Below are positions 8,372-16,997 of a DNA stretch of 17,064 nucleotides, in pieces. Where the stretch lies: assembly GCA_002179805.1 (NCBI GenBank), contig NAVB01000655.1, positions 1-17,064 of the forward strand. The letters are read 5' to 3'. The number at the start of each line of letters is the position of its first letter. Position 1 is the first letter of the stretch. Under the pieces are notes generated by a model. The model worked only from the letters and a program-made list of their open reading frames with translations, was not told the origin of the DNA and did not search any database. A program made the position numbers and the translations under genes. Source of the stretch: Acanthamoeba lenticulata (lineage: Eukaryota > Discosea > Longamoebia > Acanthamoebidae).

Positions 8372-8893
8372 GATGTTTCTCCTTCAGGAGACCTCTCCAC
8401 ACTTGCAAGAGTGGAAGAAGAAGCTGCCAAGCAAGATAATAACGCGCGGGGGCAGCAGAGCCACAGAAATAAATAGGTTTAAACTCGGTGGCGAGTGTAA
8501 GAGAGAAGAGTGTGCCAAACCACCAGTCCTGCAGCTTTCGTGGGAGAGAAAACAACAACCGGGCCTCTCACCGCCGTCGAGACGAAAACGAAGGCAGGAG
8601 CGCCCAACAGGAGACGACCACAATTTCGCGCGACGGGCGCCCCGGCGATGCCCCACAACAACCCTCTTCATCGATTCATTTAGTGCTCTCTCGTCCCATT
8701 GGGTCGTGGCCCACGATGCGAAATGGCAGTGTCTGCACTAGCCGTTGCATTTAATTTTACAAAACGGCCGCTGCTTCTTTCCTGCACAGAGCTGACCACC
8801 CTGGCGGCAGGGGAAAGAAGCAGCGTTGCTTGTTTTTGCCCATTCTCGAAAACACGCAGGGTGCTGTTGTTGTTGTTGGTGTGCGAGGTAGTG
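8372..8893. other. Intergenic region between the NAMPT stop and the NF1-like start
   Basis: These 522 bases hold the NAMPT 3' untranslated region and the NF1-like promoter and leader, both on the minus strand. Open frames across it show no recognisable domain. A short CAA-repeat lies just downstream of the NAMPT stop on the coding strand. No tRNA, repeat element or clear poly(A) signal was found. Confidence 0.5.
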
Positions 8894-10657
8894 TCAGGCG
8901 GTGCGGTTCTGGGCGACGACCTGGTCGACGTGGCCCTCTCGCTGGCCATCTGCCAGGACAGCGCGCATGCCGAGCACCCAGGCCTCCATCTTGAGACGTA
9001 GCTCCGGCGAGATGGGGTCAAACTGGCGGGGTAGCGCGGTCCACTCGTTCTGCACGCGCTTCTTGAGGGTCGAGAAATCTTCGGGGAAGGCACCCTCAAC
9101 GGGACCATGGTCGTAGACCACGCGGAGAAGGTCCTCGCCGGCAACGTCGTTGGCCTCGGCCGGGTAGATGATGGGCACGCCCTGCGCGTTGCGGATGACC
9201 TTGAGCGCTCCGGGCAGAGACACCTTCTCCGCGTCGGTCTTGGGGTATTTCATGACATCGCGAGTGCGGCCGTCGGCGTACTCGATGTAGGAGAGCTTGG
9301 TGGCAAAGGACATGGTGTCGCGATCGACCTTTTGGAGCAGGCCACCGCCCATGCCGAATGTGCAGCACTGGGCCGAGTACTTCCGGGCCAAGGCTGCGTC
9401 GAGAATCTTCTTAAGGGTCGCTGCGTTGATGCCGTCGCCCTGGATGACGGACACTCCGCGCAGCACCTTGTAGCCCTTGGAGTTTTCCACGGCGCCAAAG
9501 GCCTTCTCAGCAGCATCAAGGCCCATAAGCACAGCCTCAACAGGGTCGCCCGAGTCCGGCCGCAGCACCATGTGGCCGCCGGCCTTTTCCTTCTTCTCCT
9601 TGATCTGCGGGAGGATGTTGTAGAGGCAGTTGGCGTAGTCGTACGAGTCCAACACACACGAGAACGTGCCGCGTCCGTGATGCTCGATCATGTTCTCGAT
9701 AGCCTCGCGCTCGGTGCGCCACGAGGTCATCACCGAGTGCTCCGTCGCTGGGATGCTCTCGGCCACGGGCTTCCCGTGGTTGAGCTCGAACTGCGCGTAA
9801 TAAGCCGCGCTCATCGTGTCCGTGCCCCCGAAGTTGAGGAGGTGGGCACACCCGCCCAACACGGACTGCTCGAGGCACGTGCACCCACGGAAGCCGAAAT
9901 CGTGCAGCTTGAAATCGGCCAGCCACTTGTTTTCCTCGTCCACACTCTCCTCGAAAGCCTCTTCGATGGTGTCCTTGGCCCGACGGCTAAGTGTAGCGAC
10001 GGTGGTTGGGTACCACACCTTCACGTTGTTGACACCGAACCGGAGGAGGAGGGGAAAGAGACAGAGAGAGAGATAACAAAGCCTTTTAGTTCGTTGTTTC
10101 GACGACGGCGATGGCCAAGAAGAGACACAAGCGTGGAAAAACAATACGACAGAAAAATATTTTTCTTTTAAAAAAAATAAAAAAATGGAAGGTGAAGTGA
10201 AGCGCACCTGAGTGAGAAGGGTCTCGAAGTAGGTCAAGAGGAGCGTGTACTCCTTCTCGGCCGTAATTTGGTAGACGGGAACGTGGATGTGAGCACAAGT
10301 GCCTTCGGGGAGGGCCTGCAACTTGACGGGGAAGTAACCGTTGTTTTCTTCCACAAACTTGTTGAACAGGTGCTTGGGGAAGGGGAAGGGCGTGTGGCCA
10401 GCGTTATGGGTGCTGTAGAAGAGGTCGGCCTTTTCCACATCCTCTTTGGTCCACTTGCGGCAGAGGAAGTTCTCAACGAGGTACCGGATGCCGTAGAAGA
10501 CAAAACGATTGTCATTCTTGTCCCCTCCAAAGGGCTTCCTGAACTCGCCGTAGGCAACGGCCTTGCGCGAATCCGGGTACATGGTGAAGTGGCTCGCCTT
10601 GTACGAATCAGCCACGACGCTGATGGGAATGAGGGTGTGGAGAGGCGCGCGATACAT
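8894..10657 (-). CDS. NAMPT: Nicotinamide phosphoribosyltransferase, two exons
   Basis: It makes nicotinamide mononucleotide from nicotinamide and PRPP, the committed step of NAD salvage, and acts in the cytosol. Exons are 10657-10208 and 10018-8894, giving 524 residues (human 491). ADSYK near residue 17 is the conserved N-terminal substrate-site motif. VWYPTTVATLSR follows the splice, and HDFGFRG (189-195) carries the PRPP-site arginine. GTDT with Asp217 and EHS with His244 match human Asp219 and His247, the residue phosphorylated by ATP. LRPDSGDP (302-309), IQGDG (343-347) and GGGLLQK (374-380) complete the active site. The 189-base intron (GTGCGC...GTGAAG) is a multiple of three and has no in-frame stop, so the unspliced frame stays open through it. 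Splicing is preferred because it restores the TQ/VWYP continuity of the family. The gene is head-to-head with the small gene at 11038. Confidence 0.93.
   Translation of the reverse strand: MYRAPLHTLIPISVVADSYKASHFTMYPDSRKAVAYGEFRKPFGGDKNDNRFVFYGIRYLVENFLCRKWTKEDVEKADLFYSTHNAGHTPFPFPKHLFNKFVEENNGYFPVKLQALPEGTCAHIHVPVYQITAEKEYTLLLTYFETLLTQVRFTSPSIFLFFLKEKYFSVVLFFHACVSSWPSPSSKQRTKRLCYLSLCLFPLLLRFGVNNVKVWYPTTVATLSRRAKDTIEEAFEESVDEENKWLADFKLHDFGFRGCTCLEQSVLGGCAHLLNFGGTDTMSAAYYAQFELNHGKPVAESIPATEHSVMTSWRTEREAIENMIEHHGRGTFSCVLDSYDYANCLYNILPQIKEKKEKAGGHMVLRPDSGDPVEAVLMGLDAAEKAFGAVENSKGYKVLRGVSVIQGDGINAATLKKILDAALARKYSAQCCTFGMGGGLLQKVDRDTMSFATKLSYIEYADGRTRDVMKYPKTDAEKVSLPGALKVIRNAQGVPIIYPAEANDVAGEDLLRVVYDHGPVEGAFPEDFSTLKKRVQNEWTALPRQFDPISPELRLKMEAWVLGMRAVLADGQREGHVDQVVAQNRTA
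10019..10207 (-). other. NAMPT intron, length divisible by three and stop-free
   Basis: Donor GTGCGC and acceptor GTGAAG flank 63 codons with hydrophobic, low-complexity translation that has no counterpart in NAMPT proteins. It contains an A/T tract (about 10150-10185). Confidence 0.75.
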
Positions 10658-11037
10658 GGCTGTGTGTGTGCTTTTGTGATTTCGCCCTCCCTACTCGTGA
10701 CCCTCTTTTCTTTTTGTTGGCCTTTCGAGAAGCTTTTTTATGTTTTTGCCCCCCGCCAACGCCCCCTTAGTTCGGTGAAAAAAATTCGCTTGTTCGCAAT
10801 GCCTGTTCGCAATGCCTCGCCTGCCAGGCATGTTTCACGAGTTTGTGGGTCGTTATCCTGTGCTGCTCAACCCCGAGTAGAACTCGTGTGTATCCTTTTG
10901 GGCGGTCGTCGCCCGTGCTGTGGTGGGGAAGGAAGAAGACGCTTCGCCTTACCTTGAATTCACGACGCCCCGGTTTGTCCATCTTCTTCTTTCTGCTTCT
11001 GTGCACACACACACACGAACAACACCCACACCCATAT
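10658..11037. promoter_or_regulatory. Divergent promoter region between NAMPT and the small basic-protein gene
   Basis: These 380 bases separate two start codons facing away from each other. They contain a perfect tandem duplication of 13 bases (10791-10803 and 10804-10816), followed by an 11-base palindrome, GCCTGCCAGGC (10819-10829). An ACAC run precedes CATATATG at the plus-strand start. No known factor site is assigned. Confidence 0.55.
10791..10816 (+). repeat. Tandem 13-bp direct repeat (tgttcgcaatgcc x2)
   Basis: Two exact head-to-tail copies lie in the NAMPT/small-gene divergent region, about 135 bases upstream of the NAMPT start codon. Confidence 0.9.
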
Positions 11038-11475
11038 ATGCTGGCGCAACAAACAATGTTTGCCCTCCCTCCGTTCACGCCCACTTCGGCGACCGCCGCC
11101 CTCCCTCCAGCTGGCGCGTGGCAGCCTGGTTTCACGATCTCAAACGATTACATGGCTGTTACGCCGACAGTTCCTTATGCTGCTCACTTTGCTGCTTCCT
11201 CCACCACCACCAGCAGCAGCACTGCGAAGCGTAAATCACCAGAGGAGGAAGAGCAAACACCAAACTTGCGAGTGGAGACGCTGGGGGAAGACTCCTCTGT
11301 AACTACTCCGCAGCTCAAAGGGCGCCCCCCGCTCAAACGAGCTCGGCGTGGCCAGATCAACCATCCTGTGGTGGCTGCACCTCCAAGTTTGGCCGTGGTC
11401 CTCTACCAACCGCGAGAAGAGATCTTGGGACGATACACGTCAAACACAGAACCATCTATGATGAGCAACATGTAA
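11038..11475 (+). CDS. Unrecognised 145-aa basic, low-complexity protein
   Basis: I do not recognise a family. The ATG at 11038 (MLAQQTMFALPPF...) is preferred over upstream in-frame codons because the upstream part reads through promoter-like and CA-repeat sequence. The protein has a Pro/Ala/Thr-rich first half, a Ser/Thr run, then KRKSPEEEE and a basic cluster PPLKRARRG that resembles a nuclear localisation signal. A more ordered C-terminal part with AVVLYQPREEILGRY follows. There is no signal peptide or membrane segment. It is intronless as drawn, followed by an A/T-rich 3' region (11500-11545). A small nuclear regulatory protein is one possibility, but this is inference only. Confidence 0.5.
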   Translation: MLAQQTMFALPPFTPTSATAALPPAGAWQPGFTISNDYMAVTPTVPYAAHFAASSTTTSSSTAKRKSPEEEEQTPNLRVETLGEDSSVTTPQLKGRPPLKRARRGQINHPVVAAPPSLAVVLYQPREEILGRYTSNTEPSMMSNM

Positions 11476-11754
11476 GGCCTTGTGACACCTCGGCTTCGTG
11501 TACATAAAAAACAAAGAAAAATATTATATTTATTTAATAAGAAAAACACTCGAAGAATTTACAGAATTGACGGGTGCTGTTTTTTGGTTCGCGTTGGGCT
11601 CGTGTCGTGCTTCTCTTATGGGTGGGTGCTCAACAGAGCCAAAAGAACGACGTGGCACGACCTCACACGCCTTTCCATAACACTCTCTGTTTTCTTCAAG
11701 CAACAACAACCAACAGCAGCAGCAGCCAGCAGAAGGAGGAGGAACCCTGTCACC
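11476..11754 (+). promoter_or_regulatory. Intergenic region and 5' leader of the actin-bundling gene
   Basis: It begins with the A/T-rich 3' region of the upstream gene. It ends with a CAA/CAG-rich leader (11700-11735) and a favourable ACCATGT start context. No other gene is seen. Confidence 0.5.
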
Positions 11755-12582
11755 ATGTCGTTTAGTGAAAAGCTTGATCCCGAGTCTCTTGCCTACTTCA
11801 ACCAAGTCTCGCAAAAGCCCTTCTCCCAGCAGGCGGTCCACTTCTTGAACGCTTATTGGCCCGAGCTTCATGATCAAGCTGAGTTCATTTTCACTGTCGC
11901 GTGGGAAGTGATCAAGTATGCTGACATGAACAGCAAGGGGATCTCCCTCCGTCACCTGTATGAAGAGGGTGTTGACCTCGATTTCGACATCGGCCTGTAC
12001 TTCTACGAGCAGCTGTGCAAGTTTGTGGAGGATCCCAAGAACAGTCACTGGGTCTCAGCTCAGTACAAGAAGTCGCACCCCGAGATGATGACCGCCATCA
12101 AGCGCAAGCAAGAGCTCAGGGAGCGAGTAGATGTTAACTTCGACGGCCGTGTGGGCTTTTTGGAGTATCTTCTAGACCAGTACAATGACTACACCAACCC
12201 GGCCGACTTCTGTAAGCGCTCCATGTCTCAGCCGGATGAGCACCCGGAGATTCGTGCTGCCCGCCTTGCTCTGGAAGAGGTCAACAAGAGCATCAAGGCC
12301 TTCGAGGCCGAGAAACACCGCTTGACCGAAGAAGCCAAGCAACCAGGCGTTAAGGGTCTTAAGGCAACCAATGAGCTTGCTCAACTCGAGGCTAGCCCCT
12401 TGGCCGAGAAGCTCAACAAAGCCCTTATCACGGCGGAGGCTGCTGTGCGTCTCGCAGTTCGCAAGTTCGGCGGGCAGTCGGCGTCTGCCGCCGAGAGCAC
12501 AAGCCCTACCGAGGGTGCTCTGTGGTGGATGTCGCGCGACCTCGAGGAAAAGCAGAAACGCTATGGTAAGAAGAAGAACTGA
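11755..12582 (+). CDS. Calcium-regulated actin-bundling protein, 34-kDa (ABP34) type
   Basis: A single-exon gene of 275 residues. KPFSQQAVHFLNAYW, KYADMNSKGI, DLDFDI.LYFYEQLCKF and KRKQELRE.VDVNFDGRV.FLEYLL closely follow the Dictyostelium 30/34-kDa actin-bundling protein of about 295 residues. That protein crosslinks filaments and is inhibited by calcium. A canonical EF-hand loop occupies residues 126-137 (D126, N128, D130, R132 and E137 as ligand positions). A degenerate loop is near DMNSKGISLRHL (57-67). The C-terminal half (about 165-275) is charged and predicted helical, as expected of the actin-binding segment. The start at 11755 sits in a good context and lacks the short N-terminal extension of the Dictyostelium protein. 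An ATTAAA variant poly(A) signal follows at about 12623. Confidence 0.9.
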   Translation: MSFSEKLDPESLAYFNQVSQKPFSQQAVHFLNAYWPELHDQAEFIFTVAWEVIKYADMNSKGISLRHLYEEGVDLDFDIGLYFYEQLCKFVEDPKNSHWVSAQYKKSHPEMMTAIKRKQELRERVDVNFDGRVGFLEYLLDQYNDYTNPADFCKRSMSQPDEHPEIRAARLALEEVNKSIKAFEAEKHRLTEEAKQPGVKGLKATNELAQLEASPLAEKLNKALITAEAAVRLAVRKFGGQSASAAESTSPTEGALWWMSRDLEEKQKRYGKKKN

Positions 12583-12785
12583 GCCCAAGAGAACCGGCAG
12601 CTTGTTTCCTAAGTCCCCAAAAATTAAAAGCAGCTTCCTTTTCCTGTTTTTGGTAAGATTACGACAGTCTTATTATACCTTGTATTATTACGACCCCGTC
12701 AAAGTCCCGAGACTCCTTTCTCACTCACTCGACGAGGCTTGTCTTTGCTCCCGCTCCACCACACACCTTGCCAGTTGGGGGGCCC
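12583..12785 (+). promoter_or_regulatory. Short intergenic region between the actin-bundling and desaturase genes
   Basis: These 203 bases contain the upstream 3' end (ATTAAA at about 12623-12628) and the desaturase promoter and leader. TTATTATACC and TATTATTACG at about 12669-12692 are A/T-rich, but no defined element is claimed. Confidence 0.45.
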
Positions 12786-14701
12786 ATGACCACACTTGCG
12801 CTGCCCTCGGAGGAGCTTCGGCTACCCAGCCTGGCTGAGCATACCCCTGTTCTCACCGGGCAAGTAGAAGCCGATCTCAAGCCCTCAGCATCATCATCAT
12901 CATCGAAGGTGGACCTTCAGCGCTTCGAGTGGGCTGAAGTGCAGAAGCACAACACGCGCGCAAGCTCATGGCTGGTAATCAATAACCTCATCTACGACGT
13001 CACCAACTTTGGCCGGCGCCACCCCGGCGGCAAAGTAATCTTCCACTATGCTGGGCAAGATGCAAGCGACGTCTTCCATGCGATGCATCCCAACCACGCC
13101 ATGGCCGCGAAATACCTCAAGCCTCTTCTAGTAGGTCAAGTTGTGGAGGGGTCAGCTGCAGGTGTCTCCTCTGAAAGCGACCTCCGCGGGCCGGCGGCCT
13201 CTTCAGCGTTCGTGCAGGAGTTTAGACAAGTGCGCCAGGAGTTCGAGGAGCAGGGTCTGTTCAAGGCCAACTGGCTCTTCTTCTTCGGCATGATGGCGCA
13301 CATCTTTTTGCTTGAAGCCGCGGCCTACTTTTGCATCAGGCTGCTGGGCACCAGCTGGCCCGTGTACCTCTTCGCCGCTCTCCTCCTCGCCACCGCGCAG
13401 GCCCAAGCTGGCTGGCTCCAGGTGACAAACCCCGCGCTGCGCAGCGACGTTCTGCATTTTATTATTCTTATTATTTGCTTGTTTTCAGTTATTTTTGATT
13501 TTTCCCTTTCCCTCCACAAAAATGCGCACTGACCCCGCTCTTGGGTGGTGTTCTCCTCTCCTTGCATGAATCCATAGCACGACTTTGGGCACCTTTCTGT
13601 GTTTAAGGCGTCGAAATGGAACCACTGGATGCACTACATTGTCATTTGCCATATCAAGGGAGCCTCCCGCGCTTGGTGGAACTGGCACGTGACCTCTTGC
13701 AGATTCGTGCCTCCCACTTCGTGACGACTGACCCAACTGCAATTCTCTTCTTTGTGTCTGTCTATGTGTCTGTTGTCTTGTGCAGGCGCCACTTTGAGCA
13801 CCACGCAAAGCCCAACGTGGTGCGGAAGGACCCGGACATTACCTTCCCGCACCTGTTCCTTCTTGGCGAGCGTCTCACCAGGAATTGGGCCAAGGCCAAG
13901 AAGGGTGCGCCTCCGTTCTCACGCACATACCACACGCCTTAAGCGAGCCTCTTAGCGTTTTTTTAAACTTAACTTAGTACTATTCTAACGAAATAGAAAA
14001 AATCAAATCGCCTGCGCTGATCTAATCGCTTGTGCCCCGCGTGCGCAGGAATGATGCCCTACGATAAGCAGCATATCTACTGGTGGCTTTTCCCTCCGCT
14101 CTTGCTGCCCGTCTACTTCCACTATGACAACATGCGCTATGTCATCCAGCACGGGAAGGGCTGGGATCTCTTCTGGATTATCACGTACGTGCGCCCTACT
14201 GCTGCCGTCCCCATGCGCGCGTACACTTGATGATGATGATGATAATGCTGATGGTCTCCTTTGGGCAGGTTCTTCACGAAGCACTTCATGCTCTATGGGC
14301 CGTTGATGGGTGGCTGGAACGCCTTTTGGTTCTACATGTTCTTCCGCACTGTCGAGAGCCTGTGGTTCACGTGGGTCACGCAGATGAATCACATCCCGAT
14401 GCATGTGGACAACGACCGCGAGCTCGACTGGCCCACCCTGCAGGGCCTGGCCACCTGCAACGTAGAGGGCGGTCTCTTCAACGACTGGTTCACGGGCCAC
14501 CTGAACTACCAGATTGAGCACCACCTCTTCCCCACCATGCCGCGCCACAACTACCCGGCGGCCAACAAGAAGATCATGGCCCTCTACAAAAAGCACGGCG
14601 TCCCCATCCAGACCAAGGGTCTTCTCGAAGCCTTCATCGACATCATCAAGGCCATGGAGCACTACGGAACCATCTGGCGTGAGGCCTACTACGGCCACTA
14701 G
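12786..14701 (+). CDS. Cytochrome b5-fused front-end fatty acid desaturase (delta-5/6/8 class), five exons
   Basis: Exons are 12786-13421, 13578-13684, 13786-13904, 14049-14184 and 14269-14701, giving 476 residues (animal FADS about 444). An N-terminal cytochrome b5 domain (about 46-120) has the heme motif HPGG at 79-82 and a second ligand at His98 or His101. Hydrophobic segments at about 170-210 are membrane spans. AQAGWLQ/HDFGH matches FADS QAGWLQHDYGH. Histidine boxes are HDFGH (213-217), RHFEHH (249-254, preceded by AWWNW) and QIEHH (414-418). The glutamine that starts box 3 is the front-end hallmark. It inserts a double bond between an existing one and the carboxyl end of a fatty acyl chain, in the endoplasmic reticulum. 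Regioselectivity cannot be read from sequence. The second intron (13685-13785) needs a GC donor to preserve the WWNWRHFEHH motif. Confidence 0.92.
13685..13785 (+). other. Predicted GC-AG intron in the desaturase
   Basis: The donor is CTG/GCACGT and the acceptor is TTGTGCAG. Only this join keeps phase and gives [14 protein letters not shown] donor at 13675 would keep phase but delete three residues of the conserved WWNW segment. Confidence 0.6.
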
Positions 14702-14734
14702 TGCCGCTCGGGCGGGGAAGAACTCAAGAGAAGA

Positions 14735-14740
14735 AATAAA
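14735..14740 (+). terminator. AATAAA poly(A) signal of the desaturase gene
   Basis: It lies 34 bases after the stop, inside the 105-base gap before the NELF-C/D start, so it is well placed for 3' end formation. Confidence 0.55.
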
Positions 14741-14806
14741 ACAACATAACTTTAAGAATTTCTTTTTGGAATTTCTTTTTAGCAACAGTCCATCGCACAA
14801 ATCGAA

Positions 14807-16997
14807 ATGGAGGGGGATGCAGCCCCCACCACGTCGCTCCCCGACGTTATGGAAGAAGAGACTGCTTCAGGCGGGCCGATACCTCAGCCAGAAGGATCCA
14901 CTGAGACAAACGTGCGTTCTTCACCCTCATTTCTGTGCTAGGACCGGGCTCATCTCGTTACGTCACGATCTCAGATGGACGAAATAGATGAATTGGGTCG
15001 TGTGCTTGAGGAGTGTGTGGCGGCATTCAAACAAAAGGACTCAATCATGGAAGTGGGTGTGCTTCAAGAAACCAAGAAATTCCTTGCCTCGGGTGGCACT
15101 CCCCAGGCACTCACCCCGCTCAACAGCGCCTGTGCTTGTATGTGATTCGTGGGGCGAGCTAAGCTGGCATCACTGGGGTGCCTGTGCGCGTGCTCACAAA
15201 CATATAGACGGTTGTGCACCTCTTGGCGGAGAACTACCGCGGTTTTGCTGAGATGGTGAACCTCATGTCGGCATGGTTGGTGGCGTCGGGTATGGATACG
15301 GAGCAAGTGAGCGAGCTTATCAAGGAGAAGCTCAAAACCATCCTCATGGACAAGTTCTCTCCCTCGCAAGCCGACTCCATTTTTGCCGAGATGCAGTCGG
15401 CGCCGCATTGGCTCGACGTTATGATCGAACACCCCGAGTGGCGCGCCCTCATCTACCAGGTCTTCCCCCCTCTCCTTGCGTGCCTCGGCAGGCTCAACTC
15501 TCCTGCAACCGTCCACGACGCCTGTGCTCTAGTTTGGCGCGTGGGCATCTTTTTAATATTTTTTGTTTCATTTTTCATTATTTCTGTTTGGGGGGGGGGG
15601 CTTTGTGTTGGTCAATCGTTTGTGTACAGCTCTCGGAAGTGCATCCGAGCTGCTTGATGCTCAACTTTGCCATTCAGCGGATATCCGACGCAGGTCACCA
15701 GACCGAAATCGCCTCCCTGGCCACGGCTTCCACCAACTTTGGTGTCTTCAACCGCGTCCTCACACACTCTCTTCTACAGCTCGTCGATAAGGTCGAGTCC
15801 CCTCTCCCAGATTTCTCCTTGGCCAAGGAGATCCCTCTCCTCCCTCTCTCCAAGAATACGCCTATCTCCTCCTCCTCCTCCTCCTCCTCCTTTCCCTCTC
15901 TTGTTCTCCCTACAATTAATAATAATATTAATGTGACTCGCCAGCGCCACGTATTTCTTCTTTTAACCTTGGTCAACACACAACAGGACGACTTGTCACT
16001 GCTGTCGTTGCTTCCAGACTTCAAGAAGATGTGCGGGCACAGCCAACATACCTATCTCTACACTCAGGCAAGTGCCAATCGCCCTCCTTCTTGTCCTTGC
16101 CCTCGCCCTCATCCTGTGGTTTAGCTCACCTGCGGCTTTTGGGGGGGGGGGCAATTCGCGTGTAAAAAACAAAAAACAAAAAACAAAAAACAAAAACCCA
16201 CGTGGTGGCAGGCTGTGCTGGCGCATTTGGTGCGCGATCGCACGGGGCACCACATGAAGCGACTCGCGCAGGAGCTTACTGATTGCACCATCGAGCACGG
16301 CCAAGTGGGTCGCAAGCTGGGCTACCTCCTCTCGGACTCGCACCGCTTCCCCAATGTCGCCGAGGCCCTCCTCGCCATGCTCACCGCCAACGCTACTAAC
16401 CCCGCCGACGTCCTTAAGGTGGCGCTGCTTGTCGTGCTGCGTCTTTCGTTCTCTCTCTCTCTCTCTCTTTTTATGAGCCTCCATCCCCCTCTTGCGTGGG
16501 CTGGCGCACTGATTAGCGCGCGAACAGCTTCACAAGGAATACACCAAGCCGGACCCACCATCGGTCGAGTTTCTGCGTGATGCCCACCTCCTGGAGCTCT
16601 TCATCCGAGACCTGTTCAGCCCCGCCCGCTCAGTCAGCCCGACCTACATCCTCAAGTACTTCTTCGTGCTCGCCTACGCCGTCTCGGTCCGAGACGAGCG
16701 CATCGTATGGGCTCCTCTTCGTCTCCCGGTTGGCGCACGGGCTGGCGGGCAAGCTGCCAAACGCTGCGCCGTATGGACTCAGTCGCGGTTGGTTTGTTGG
16801 GGGGAAGCAGTTTGGGGGCAAGCTGGACAAGGAGCTTCTCACGCCGACGATGAGTGCGCTCAAGGCCGTGCAGCCCATCTGCCAGGGCAACACTCTCGGC
16901 TCGGAGCTGCAAGCCGCTGCCCATGACCTCCGCACAAACCTCTCCTTCCCGGTGGTGGCCGCCGGCATCACCCACTGGATCCGTACCAACCTCACCG
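14807..16997 (+). CDS. NELF-C/D (TH1) subunit of negative elongation factor, first eight exons (partial)
   Basis: Exons are 14807-14911, 14975-15106, 15208-15459, 15630-15791, 15987-16067, 16212-16418, 16528-16704 and 16811-16997, giving about 434 residues. The last intron runs off the right edge. GGTPQ/TVVHLLAENY matches human GGSPENVIQLLSENY, and ADSIFAEMQSAPHWLDVMI matches ADSIFTEEGETPAWLEQMI. SEVHPSCLMLNFAIQRISDAG, NPADVL, YTKPDPPSVEFLR and FPVVAAGITHW also align in order with human NELFCD (590 residues). NELF holds RNA polymerase II in promoter-proximal pausing; NELF-C/D bridges NELF-A and NELF-B. The N-terminus is acidic, as in animals. Two introns (15107 and 16068) require GC donors to keep the frame. 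The acceptor of exon 8 is uncertain (16810 or 16822, same frame). Confidence 0.9.
15107..15207 (+). other. Predicted GC-AG intron in the NELF-C/D gene
   Basis: Donor CAG/GCACTC and acceptor CATATAG, phase 0. The join GGTPQ/TVVHLLAENY has the same length as the human segment. GT sites nearby (for example GTATGT at about 15137) are out of phase. Confidence 0.65.
15869..15892 (+). repeat. (TCC)n trinucleotide repeat in a NELF-C/D intron
   Basis: A CCT/TCC run of about eight units lies inside the intron 15792-15986 (donor GTCGAG, acceptor CAACAG). Confidence 0.85.
16068..16211 (+). other. Predicted GC-AG intron in the NELF-C/D gene with consensus donor
   Basis: The donor CAG/GCAAGT is the classical GC-intron consensus and the acceptor is GTGGCAG, phase 0. 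They join HTYLYTQ to AVLAHLV (human HTYLFAQ...SVLAQ). It contains a G11 run (16141-16151) and CAAAAAA repeats (about 16165-16198). Confidence 0.75.
16165..16198 (+). repeat. (CAAAAAA)n repeat in a NELF-C/D intron
   Basis: About four to five units of a seven-base A-rich repeat lie immediately upstream of the acceptor, where a pyrimidine tract would normally be. Confidence 0.9.

Noticed and set aside
9107..10171. 354-codon plus-strand open frame across NAMPT
   Set aside because: It is the antisense shadow of the GC-rich NAMPT exon and has no recognisable domain; the minus-strand frame carries the whole conserved enzyme.
14003..14800. 265-codon minus-strand frame over the desaturase
   Set aside because: It is an antisense shadow; the plus strand carries the histidine boxes and consistent splice phases.
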